Of a stretch of DNA of 10,041 bases, positions 1 to 5,480 are shown one piece after another. How positions within the stretch are numbered: the stretch's first letter is position 1; each line of letters starts with the position of its first letter. This DNA is from JAQBGV01 sp032128395. Its GTDB lineage: Bacteria > Planctomycetota > UBA8108 > UBA1146. The stretch covers positions 1 through 10,041 of the forward strand of contig JAQBGV010000198.1 of NCBI GenBank assembly GCA_032128395.1, given 5' to 3'. The notes under the pieces were generated by a model. It searched no databases, was not told the DNA's origin, and was given only the letters and a program-made list of their open reading frames with translations. The translations under genes were made by a program, and so were the position numbers.

Positions 1-12
1 ACCCGATGTCGA

Positions 13-29
13 CCAGGATTCGAACCTGA
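13..29 (-). other. Isolated tRNA-like T-arm (possible tRNA remnant)
   Basis: On the minus strand this reads as a T stem of four Watson-Crick pairs plus one G-T pair closing the loop TTCGAAT, which is the canonical T-loop of bacterial tRNAs. It lies about 45 nt downstream of tRNA-Pro. No matching 5' acceptor strand (it would need ATGTCGA), no normal anticodon arm and no CCA could be found, so this is not an intact tRNA. It may be a decayed tRNA or chance. The window edge prevents seeing what follows. Confidence 0.3.
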
Positions 30-43
30 ACAGCACAAGTCCC

Positions 44-66
44 CTGGCCAGATGTGATCTGACCAG
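44..66 (-). terminator. Stem-loop downstream of tRNA-Pro, possible terminator
   Basis: A 10-bp inverted repeat with a 3-nt loop (CTGGTCAGAT and ATCTGGCCAG on the minus strand, one G-T pair) begins 8 nt after the CCA end of tRNA-Pro. It could stop transcription or define the 3' processing of the tRNA precursor. No T tract follows, only GGGACTTGT, so an intrinsic terminator role is uncertain. Confidence 0.35.
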
Positions 67-74
67 AGGAGCTT

Positions 75-151
75 TGGTCGGGGTGAGAGGATTTGAACCT
101 CCGGCCTCCACGTCCCGAACGTGGCGCTCTACCAAACTGAGCCACACCCCG
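75..151 (-). tRNA. tRNA-Pro (anticodon CGG)
   Basis: A full cloverleaf can be drawn on the minus strand. The 7-bp acceptor stem CGGGGTG/CACCCCG is perfectly paired and includes the C1-G72 pair typical of bacterial proline tRNAs. The discriminator base is A73, followed by an encoded CCA at 75-77. The anticodon stem CCACG/CGTGG encloses the loop TTCGGGA, giving anticodon CGG, which reads CCG codons. The T loop is TTCAAAT. Length is 77 nt including CCA. CCG codons are expected to be frequent at this GC content. Confidence 0.97.
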
Positions 152-232
152 TGCAAATTTCTACGATCCACTCTGCCCGATCAGAAACTACTATCTCTTC
201 AGGACTTACGGGCACACAAAACAAGGTCGGGA

Positions 233-261
233 AGTATAGCCCGGGCCCGAGAAAGGGTCAA
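233..261 (-). promoter_or_regulatory. Sigma-70-type promoter of tRNA-Pro
   Basis: On the minus strand TTGACC (256-261) is separated by exactly 17 nt from TATACT (233-238), five of six matches to each consensus box. Transcription would start near 226, about 75 nt before the mature 5' end of tRNA-Pro, leaving a leader to be trimmed. This is the best promoter in the window, as expected for a stable RNA gene. Its -35 box abuts the terminator hairpin of the upstream gene. Confidence 0.75.
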
Positions 262-290
262 CGGCGGCCCGGTGTGAACCGAACCGCCGT
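261..290 (-). terminator. Hairpin terminator of the secreted-protein gene
   Basis: A near-perfect 30-nt hairpin lies 25 nt beyond the stop codon of the secreted-protein gene. The outer stem is ACGGCGG/CCGCCGT, there is a 2-nt internal loop, and the inner stem is CGGT/ACCG with loop TCAC. The following sequence TGACCCTTTCTC is only moderately T-rich, so termination may be imperfect. It overlaps the first base of the tRNA-Pro -35 box. Confidence 0.5.
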
Positions 291-315
291 CGACCTCTCG
301 AAAGTGCCGAGCGAG

Positions 316-1674
316 TTACGGCGCCGGAGGGGGGTTTCCGCAGGTGAGTGCATCGGGGGTCGGGTCGAGCCCTGGGACCGCGAACGGCGCAGGCGGGGCC
401 GGGGTCATCGCGAAGAGGTAGGTCAACAGGTAGACCGGATCCGCGATGTCGAGGACTCCCGAGTCGTTCGCGTCGGCGGCGGAGAGGCAGAACGGCTCGG
501 GACCGCCGCCGAAGAGCCAATCCAGGATGAACACCGGGTCCGCGATGTCGACCAGGGTATCGTTGTTGGCCATCCCTCGCACGAATCCGTACAGGAATGC
601 ATCCGTGATCGTCTCGCTCCCGAACGAATTCGAAATCCCCACGTCGACCAGACCGACGAAGTCGACCGCAGGGGTGGTGCAGGTGATCGTGTTGTCATCG
701 ACCACGACGATGTCGAGCGCGGTCTGACTGCCGATATCGACGGTGGTGACGTCGGCGGTGAACCCGGTTCCGGTGAGGGTCAGCATGGTGCCGCCCTGAT
801 AGAGCCCGACGGTCGGGGTGACGTCGGTCAAGGTGACCGGGATCACGTTTGCGTCGCACGATACGGTCAGAGTGTCCGGCGGATCCCCTGGGGTCACGAA
901 GTTCACGGCGATCAGGTCGTAGTGGTAGGTTCCCGGAGCGAGGGCCGAATCGAGGAACGACTGCGTTCCGTCATCGAAGAGCATCAGCAGCACACCGTCG
1001 CGGAACAGCAGGTAGTAGTCCGCCACTCCGGTAGCAGGATCGGTACAGTTACTCCAGGAGATGCTGACGTCATCGGGCCCTGCGTCACAGAAGAAATCAC
1101 AGGTCCCGGGTTCGGGTGGGGGCGGGATCAGGACCGTGAGGTTTTCGAGGTCTGGATCCACGCTGAGCCCGTTCACCACCAACACCGTGCTGACCGGGAC
1201 TGCTCCGAGTGTGTCGCAGAATGCGATCGTCGTCATGAGGGGCGGTGGCGCCGTCGGCTGCATCAATCCTGGAGTGGTGCTGTAGTCGATCAGCAGCAGT
1301 TCCTGCCCCACCCCTGGTGCGAGATTTTGCATCCCGAACAGGTCGATCACGACCCCCATCGTCACCCCGCCCGCCGGGGTCTGCAGATCCAAGAAGGCAA
1401 CGGCAGCACCATCGTTGAGAGTCATGACCAATGCGCTCTCCTCGGCTGCGTCGACGAGGAGAAACGCCTCGTCGTTGCAGACCCCGAAGGACCAACCTTG
1501 GAGGGTGTCCACGTTGTCCACGACCACTGTCGCGGCGAGTGAAGCAGGCGGAACCAGCATCGGGGGATCCAGCGGTGCATCGTGGGTGAAACGCAGCGTA
1601 TTCGTCTGGGCACCCACAAAAGGCGATGCGAGCAGGATGGCAAGAAACGCGAACATCGTCAGATTCCGGCGCAT
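316..1674 (-). CDS. Secreted multidomain protein with IPT/TIG and C-terminal dockerin-like repeats
   Basis: A 452-residue exported protein of unknown substrate. Residues 1-22 are a Sec signal peptide (MRRN, hydrophobic core, Gly-Ala before Gln23). Residues about 28-180 resemble the cohesin-like beta domain found in planctomycete secreted proteins (GWSFGVCND, GVVIDLFGM). Residues 190-275 look FN3-like and 282-364 like an IPT/TIG immunoglobulin-fold domain. Residues 366-430 hold two EF-hand/dockerin-like repeats sharing DIADPV..L..LF, followed by the PGLDPTPDALTCG tail. The acidic repeats suggest calcium binding. The start at 1674 is chosen because a strong AGGAGGTG ribosome site lies just upstream and the signal peptide follows at once; a start ten codons earlier would place non-signal residues first. 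Domain names are from recognition of motifs, not a search. Role is probably extracellular adhesion or scaffold assembly (inference). Confidence 0.85.
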   Translation of the reverse strand: MRRNLTMFAFLAILLASPFVGAQTNTLRFTHDAPLDPPMLVPPASLAATVVVDNVDTLQGWSFGVCNDEAFLLVDAAEESALVMTLNDGAAVAFLDLQTPAGGVTMGVVIDLFGMQNLAPGVGQELLLIDYSTTPGLMQPTAPPPLMTTIAFCDTLGAVPVSTVLVVNGLSVDPDLENLTVLIPPPPEPGTCDFFCDAGPDDVSISWSNCTDPATGVADYYLLFRDGVLLMLFDDGTQSFLDSALAPGTYHYDLIAVNFVTPGDPPDTLTVSCDANVIPVTLTDVTPTVGLYQGGTMLTLTGTGFTADVTTVDIGSQTALDIVVVDDNTITCTTPAVDFVGLVDVGISNSFGSETITDAFLYGFVRGMANNDTLVDIADPVFILDWLFGGGPEPFCLSAADANDSGVLDIADPVYLLTYLFAMTPAPPAPFAVPGLDPTPDALTCGNPPPAP

Positions 1675-1847
1675 GGCACCTCCTCTTGGGCGCACGCTCC
1701 CCACACGGGATGCGCGTCATCCAGATCGAGCCTCAGATCAAAGGGAAGCGGAGAGGACGGCAAAGCCAGTCCTATTCGGTCCAGTGTGGCCGGGACCCCT
1801 CCGCGAGCCATTTCCTCGACGGAGACTCTAGCCGCCCACCCCCCCCA

Positions 1848-1874
1848 GGTCGAGCGGGATTCACCCGGTCGACC
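1848..1874 (-). terminator. Stem-loop at the end of cbiO, possible terminator
   Basis: An inverted repeat spans the stop codon of cbiO: GGTCGA/TCGACC, one mismatch, then CGGG/CCCG around a 5-nt loop. It could terminate the metal-transport operon. A G run rather than a T tract follows, so the call is weak. Confidence 0.3.
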
Positions 1875-2622
1875 CGTCTACCCCCCCCCTCGAAGCGCGG
1901 ACGCTGGGGGGCTCCTCCAACCCGTGCCGGGCGAGGAGCTCACGATCCCGCAGAAGCTCCTCGGCTGGACCCACCGCAACCGGGCTTCCCCCATCGAGCA
2001 GGAGCAGACGGCCGACCGTCTCGAGCAGGAGCTCGAGGTCGTGCGTGGCGATGATGAGCGTCCCCTCCCACCCGAGGAGGAAGCGGATCAGGCGGCGGCG
2101 CGCTCCCGCATCGAGATCGTTCGAGGGTTCATCGAGCACCAAGATCTCGGGCTCGAGGGCGAGCACCGATGCGATGGCGGCGCTCTGCTTCTCCCCGCCG
2201 GACAGGTGGTGGGTCGGTCGATCTGCGAGATGAGTGATGTCGAGACGCGCGAGAGCCGCCCGAACGCGGCACTCCACCTCGTCTTCGGCGAGACCGTGAT
2301 TCCGCGGCCCGAATGCGACATCTTCGCCGACGGTCGGGAGGAAGAGCTGGTCGTCTGGGTTCTGGAACAAGAATCCGACTCGGCGCCGGATCTCCGGAAG
2401 ATGAGATCGAGTCGCCTCGGTGCCGAGGACCCAGAGATGCCCCTGCGCGGCGTGCACCCCGGCGAAATGATGCAGCAGTGTCGATTTCCCCGAACCGTTC
2501 GGGCCCGCGATCCCCAGCCGCTCCCCGACCTCGACCCTCAGATCGACCGAGCCGAGACCGGAGGTGCCATCGGGGTAGTGAAAGTGCAGCCCCTTCGCTT
2601 CGATCGCCGCCGCTTCGGTCAC
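1861..2622 (-). CDS. cbiO: ECF-type cobalt/nickel transporter ATP-binding subunit (CbiO-like)
   Basis: Cytoplasmic ABC ATPase that powers metal uptake by the CbiMNQO/NikMNQO energy-coupling factor transporter. All nucleotide-binding motifs are intact in 253 residues: Walker A GPNGSGKST (40-48), Q-loop Gln87 in FLFQNPDDQLF (the NPDDQ form is typical of CbiO/EcfA proteins), signature LSGGEKQ (140-146), Walker B ILVLDE (160-165), D-loop SNDLD and H-loop His194. The chosen GTG start at 2622 forms a GTGA overlap with the cbiQ stop and has GGAAAGG about 9 nt upstream. An ATG at 2631 is possible but would sit directly on that ribosome site. It is the last gene of the operon. A run of nine G occurs eight codons before the stop. 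Nickel versus cobalt cannot be told from this subunit. Confidence 0.93.
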   Translation of the reverse strand: MTEAAAIEAKGLHFHYPDGTSGLGSVDLRVEVGERLGIAGPNGSGKSTLLHHFAGVHAAQGHLWVLGTEATRSHLPEIRRRVGFLFQNPDDQLFLPTVGEDVAFGPRNHGLAEDEVECRVRAALARLDITHLADRPTHHLSGGEKQSAAIASVLALEPEILVLDEPSNDLDAGARRRLIRFLLGWEGTLIIATHDLELLLETVGRLLLLDGGSPVAVGPAEELLRDRELLARHGLEEPPSVRASRGGVDGSTG

Positions 2623-3410
2623 CCCACCCATCCTTTCCAATGCGGAGCGATCACCGCCGCCGTGAGCACAACCGTCGCGAGCAAGAGGCGGCGAGAGTCG
2701 CGCCCTGTCCACGCGAGTCGTCGCCCGAGGGGGAGCGTCCCTCGGTACCCCCGCAAGCGAAGTGCGATCTCGATGCGTTGCGCGCGCCCTAGAGCGCGGG
2801 CGAAGAGCGTCGCCAGGATGCGTCCCCCACTCCGCCAAGGGGGGGCCGTTCCGCCGCGCAGGCGGCGTGCGAGGAGCAGGCGCCTTCCCTCCTCGAGCAG
2901 GACCCAGAGGTAGCGGTAGACGAGAGAGCAGACTTCGAGGAAGCCACGGGGGAAATGCCAGCGCTCGAGCGCCGTGAGGATCGAGGAGAGCGGGGTCGTC
3001 ATCGCCAGGAGCAAGGTGACGAGGATCGACACCCACGCCCGCGCCAACAGGCGAAGTGCTTTCTCCACCCCCCCGGGCGCCGCGGTCAGCGTCCATCCCC
3101 CGAGCGGGACACCTTCCGTGTGCCCTGGCACAACCGCGACGAGCGCGGCGACGGCGACGAACAGTGCGAAGGGAAGCACGACCAGGGACCGCCCGAACCA
3201 GCGGCGATGCGAGATTCCGCCGATTCCGGCCGTGACCAGCGCCACTAGCGTGAGGAACACCAGACGAAGCCAACTCTCGATGTCGGCGGTGCGCGCCCCG
3301 AACGAAATCGCGACCAGCATCGCCCCCGTCAGTCCGACCTTCAGACGCGGGTCCCACGACTGGAGCGGACCGGAGGAGTGCGCGCTCCGGTCGACCGATT
3401 CACGGTGCAC
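2619..3410 (-). CDS. cbiQ: ECF transporter transmembrane T subunit (CbiQ-like)
   Basis: Integral membrane coupling subunit of the metal importer, 263 residues, close to the usual CbiQ length. The N-terminus has the family pattern DRSAH...PLQSWDPRLK (residues 7-24), followed by hydrophobic segments at about 25-40, 50-70 and 77-102 and a further one near 143-165. The long cytoplasmic helices carry the two coupling motifs of EcfT proteins that dock onto the ATPase: ARRLRGG, and further on ALRLRGYRG. The GTG start at 3410 is chosen because it places the conserved N-terminus correctly and overlaps the end of the PDGLE gene by 11 nt. No strong ribosome site precedes it, so translation probably depends on coupling to the upstream gene. 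Longer upstream reading in this frame is antisense-like arginine/serine-rich sequence and not part of the protein. Confidence 0.88.
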   Translation of the reverse strand: MHRESVDRSAHSSGPLQSWDPRLKVGLTGAMLVAISFGARTADIESWLRLVFLTLVALVTAGIGGISHRRWFGRSLVVLPFALFVAVAALVAVVPGHTEGVPLGGWTLTAAPGGVEKALRLLARAWVSILVTLLLAMTTPLSSILTALERWHFPRGFLEVCSLVYRYLWVLLEEGRRLLLARRLRGGTAPPWRSGGRILATLFARALGRAQRIEIALRLRGYRGTLPLGRRLAWTGRDSRRLLLATVVLTAAVIAPHWKGWVG

Positions 3411-3723
3411 GGTCGTTCGGGGAGGCACGCTCCCCGCCCTGACCACGTCGTGCAGAGAGGATCGTGGACAGCAACGTGACGACTCCGAAGGTCGCGAGCA
3501 CTCCCGCAGTTCCCGCGAGCAGGCGAGAGAGTCCCTTCTGTTCGACCCCCGGAACCTGGTAGTCGGGAAGCGGCGCAGGGATCGGGTTCCCATTCTGAAC
3601 CTCAGACCGACCGAGGAAGTACTCCAGAGTATCGGGTGCGCGCGACGCGCAGAAGGCTCCGAGCGCAGCGACGAGAAGCGCGGCCCCGAGGAGAACGGAC
3701 CGACGCCGCGCGGCAACTTTCAT
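3400..3723 (-). CDS. PDGLE-domain small membrane subunit of Co/Ni ECF transporter (CbiN/NikN role)
   Basis: A 107-residue protein with two predicted membrane helices (about 10-27 and 67-89) separated by an external loop. The loop carries APDTLEYF (29-36), a variant of the PDGLE motif that names the family, and the conserved PLPDYQVPG (51-59). In NikMNQO-type systems this protein, or a fusion of it to CbiM, is needed together with the M subunit for metal uptake. The ATG start overlaps the cbiM stop as ATGA, with AGGGAG upstream. The stop overlaps the start of cbiQ. The Gly to Thr change in the family motif is modest. Identification rests on motif, size, topology and position in the operon. Confidence 0.85.
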   Translation of the reverse strand: MKVAARRRSVLLGAALLVAALGAFCASRAPDTLEYFLGRSEVQNGNPIPAPLPDYQVPGVEQKGLSRLLAGTAGVLATFGVVTLLSTILSARRGQGGERASPNDRAP

Positions 3724-4367
3724 CGAAACTCTCCCTGACTCGGCCAGAGGGGGGCGTCGCTTCCGAGAGTCGCGCGTACCGCGGAAAACGCAAGGGCGGT
3801 GATCGCACCCTCCGCGACCGCCGCGATCGCCTGGACACCGCCCATTCCCACGAGGACGACGGTGGGATCGAGTTCGGTACCGAGCACCAGGATGAGCCCA
3901 CAGGTCAGGGTCGAACCGAGAACCGCCGCGGTGCCGGCCGCAGCCGCGGTGAGCGAGTGTTTTCGGAATCGGACCGGCACTGCGCGAATCGTCCCGGCCG
4001 CGGCGACGGCACCGACCACTGCGAGGCCGAGTGCGTTCGCCCCCCAGGCGACGACTCCGCCATCTTGAAAGAGAAGCGCTTGGACTAGCAGCACCGCGGC
4101 CATCACGACGATCGCCGCTGCGGGTCCGAGGAGGAGAGTGAGGAGGCCAGTCCCCACCAGGTGCGCGCTCACGGGTAGCCCGAGGAGCGGGAAGTTCACC
4201 ATCTGGGCGGCAAAGATGAATGCGCCGAGCACTCCGACCAGCGCCGCGCGATCTTCGTGCACACCACGCGAGAACCAGCGGGAGGCGATGAGCACTCCGC
4301 CCCCCCCGAGGATCCAAGTCCCGACGACGACGGCGGGTCTCTCGATCACGCCGTCAGCGATGTGCAT
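3720..4367 (-). CDS. cbiM: ECF transporter substrate-specific subunit CbiM/NikM
   Basis: Membrane S component that binds Co2+ or Ni2+ in the ECF importer, 215 residues with several membrane helices. The N-terminus MHIADG matches the family MHIPDG; in NikM the Met1 amine and His2 bind the metal. Further family landmarks are AAQMVNFP (53-60), the histidine corresponding to the third ligand in SAHLVG (His69), and LLVQALLFQDGGVVAWGANALGLAVVG. The usual GGTSGH segment before that histidine is replaced by LGLPVSAH, which lengthens the loop by about one residue. The ATG at 4367 is fixed by the required Met-His terminus, so the start is certain. It is the first gene of the operon, 67 nt after the dehydrogenase gene. 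The metal is undetermined; no NikR-like or cobalamin-riboswitch sequence is seen upstream. Confidence 0.92.
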   Translation of the reverse strand: MHIADGVIERPAVVVGTWILGGGGVLIASRWFSRGVHEDRAALVGVLGAFIFAAQMVNFPLLGLPVSAHLVGTGLLTLLLGPAAAIVVMAAVLLVQALLFQDGGVVAWGANALGLAVVGAVAAAGTIRAVPVRFRKHSLTAAAAGTAAVLGSTLTCGLILVLGTELDPTVVLVGMGGVQAIAAVAEGAITALAFSAVRATLGSDAPLWPSQGEFR

Positions 4368-4434
4368 CGTGACCCCGTTCCCTCTCGAACGTCGGAAGCA
4401 GTCGAGACAAGCCTCACAGTGCGGAGCCGGCACC

Positions 4435-5286
4435 TCACGTCCAGTCGTAGAAGCCTCGTCCCGTCTTCCTCCCGAGCCGTCCTGCGCGCACCATCGTACG
4501 GAGCAGCGCGGGAGGACGGAACTGCTCACCGATCTCGCGGTGGAGGTGCTCCGCGATCGCGAGTCTCACATCGAGACCGACGTGATCAGTGAGTCGGAGT
4601 GGTCCCATCGGGTGGCGATAGCCGAGCTCCATCGCACGGTCGATCTCCTCGGCGCTCGCCACCCCCGACTCGAGCATGCGAATCGCCTCCAGCCCGATCA
4701 CCAGCCCGAGTCGCGATGTCGCGAATCCGGGGCTGTCGCGGACGACGATCGGTTCCTTGCCGATTCCTCGAACGAACGCGAGAGAGCGCTCGATCGTCTC
4801 ATCCGAGCACTCCAGTCCACGCACGATCTCGACGAGCGTCATCGCGGGAACCGGATTGAAGAAGTGCAGTCCGACGACCCGCTCGGCACCCGGGACCGCC
4901 GAGGCGATTCCTGTGATGGGAAGCGAGGAGGTGTTCGTCCCGAGCAAGCACTTCGCGTCGACGACGGCGGCGACTGCGCAGAAAAGCGTGCGTTTCAGAT
5001 CGAGGTCCTCCGGCGCCGCCTCGATGACGATCGTGGCCCCTGCGACCGCGTCCTCGAAAGCAACCGAAGCCCGCAGTCGGGATCGGACCGTCTCGCGGGC
5101 AGAGGCGGGGACCTTTCCGTGATCGATCCCCTTCTCGATCCCTGCGTGGATCGCCTCCACCGCCGCGCGCAGCGCCTCCTCGGAGACGTCGTAGAGCGTG
5201 GTCTCGAGGTCGTGGGTCGCGCACACCTGGGCGATCCCTCGACCCATCGTCCCCGCACCGATCACCGCGATTCGCTCCACCGTCAT
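4435..5286 (-). CDS. 3-hydroxyacyl-CoA (3-hydroxybutyryl-CoA-type) dehydrogenase
   Basis: NAD-dependent oxidation of 3-hydroxyacyl-CoA to 3-oxoacyl-CoA, 283 residues, the usual length of single-domain Hbd/PaaH-type enzymes. The Rossmann motif is GAGTMG (10-15), with Asp33 at the end of the second strand favouring NAD. Catalytic features seen are NTSS (118-121), His141 in LHFFNPVP and Glu153. The C-terminal helical domain has MELGYRHPMGPLRLTDHVGLDV and ends in GRKTGRGFYDW. The fourth active-site residue, Asn in the usual PGFVVNR, is Ser191 here (PGFATSR). The ATG at 5286 has GAGGG upstream and begins the Rossmann fold at once. It is divergent from the crotonase operon and probably works on its products. 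It could be read through into cbiM, 67 nt downstream. Chain length of substrate is unknown. Confidence 0.92.
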   Translation of the reverse strand: MTVERIAVIGAGTMGRGIAQVCATHDLETTLYDVSEEALRAAVEAIHAGIEKGIDHGKVPASARETVRSRLRASVAFEDAVAGATIVIEAAPEDLDLKRTLFCAVAAVVDAKCLLGTNTSSLPITGIASAVPGAERVVGLHFFNPVPAMTLVEIVRGLECSDETIERSLAFVRGIGKEPIVVRDSPGFATSRLGLVIGLEAIRMLESGVASAEEIDRAMELGYRHPMGPLRLTDHVGLDVRLAIAEHLHREIGEQFRPPALLRTMVRAGRLGRKTGRGFYDWT

Positions 5287-5309
5287 CGTGTCCCTCTTCC
5301 TCGCAGTCT

Positions 5310-5327
5310 CTCGACGGTCTGGTCGAG
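5310..5327. promoter_or_regulatory. 18-bp dyad, possible operator in the divergent control region
   Basis: CTCGAC and GTCGAG flank a 6-bp spacer as a perfect inverted repeat. It lies between the predicted transcription start and the start codon of the dehydrogenase gene. Acyl-CoA catabolic operons are often controlled by TetR-type or similar dimeric repressors with dyad operators, so this is a candidate site. It could equally fold as a short hairpin in the leader. No regulator gene is in the window. Confidence 0.3.
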
Positions 5328-5335
5328 TTCCGTTT

Positions 5336-5364
5336 CGATTGCATTCCCCCCAGTGCGGTGTCAA
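5336..5364 (-). promoter_or_regulatory. Candidate promoter of the 3-hydroxyacyl-CoA dehydrogenase gene
   Basis: On the minus strand a perfect TTGACA (5359-5364) is followed after 17 nt by CAATCG (5336-5341), a poor -10 element, with GG-rich spacer. Transcription would begin about 40 nt before the ATG. The strong -35 with weak -10 suggests activator or repressor control, but could also be chance. No convincing promoter was seen for the plus-strand operon in 5367-5480, which is C/G-rich. Confidence 0.35.
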
Positions 5365-5480
5365 TCTCGGCCGACCAGGGAAGAGGGGCCCAGGGAATAG
5401 GGGCAGAGTACCGATCCGACCCCCTCCCGTCGATGCCCCTCGGCGCGTCTGCGTCCTCTGGGCGATGAGAGGGACCTCGC

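Noticed and set aside
1..74. A second intact tRNA gene next to tRNA-Pro
   Set aside because: Only the T-arm fits. The required 5' acceptor strand, an anticodon stem-loop and a CCA end could not be found, and the space overlaps a 10-bp hairpin incompatible with a cloverleaf.
121..1542. Long plus-strand open frame (473 codons) antisense to the secreted protein
   Set aside because: Arg/Asp/His-rich composition without domains, no ribosome site. It is the mirror of a GC-rich gene whose minus-strand product has a signal peptide and recognisable domains, and it runs through the tRNA region.
1675..1847. Promoter for the secreted-protein gene
   Set aside because: A TTGCCG with a 17-nt spacer to TGATCT was considered, but the -10 match is too poor to report.
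1582..2913. Long plus-strand open frame (443 codons) opposite cbiO and cbiQ
   Set aside because: Arg-rich low-complexity translation with no recognisable motifs, opposite two clear transporter genes.
4368..4434. Cobalamin riboswitch or NikR operator upstream of cbiM
   Set aside because: Only 67 nt are available, far shorter than a cobalamin riboswitch, and no GTATGA/TCATAC-type dyad is present.
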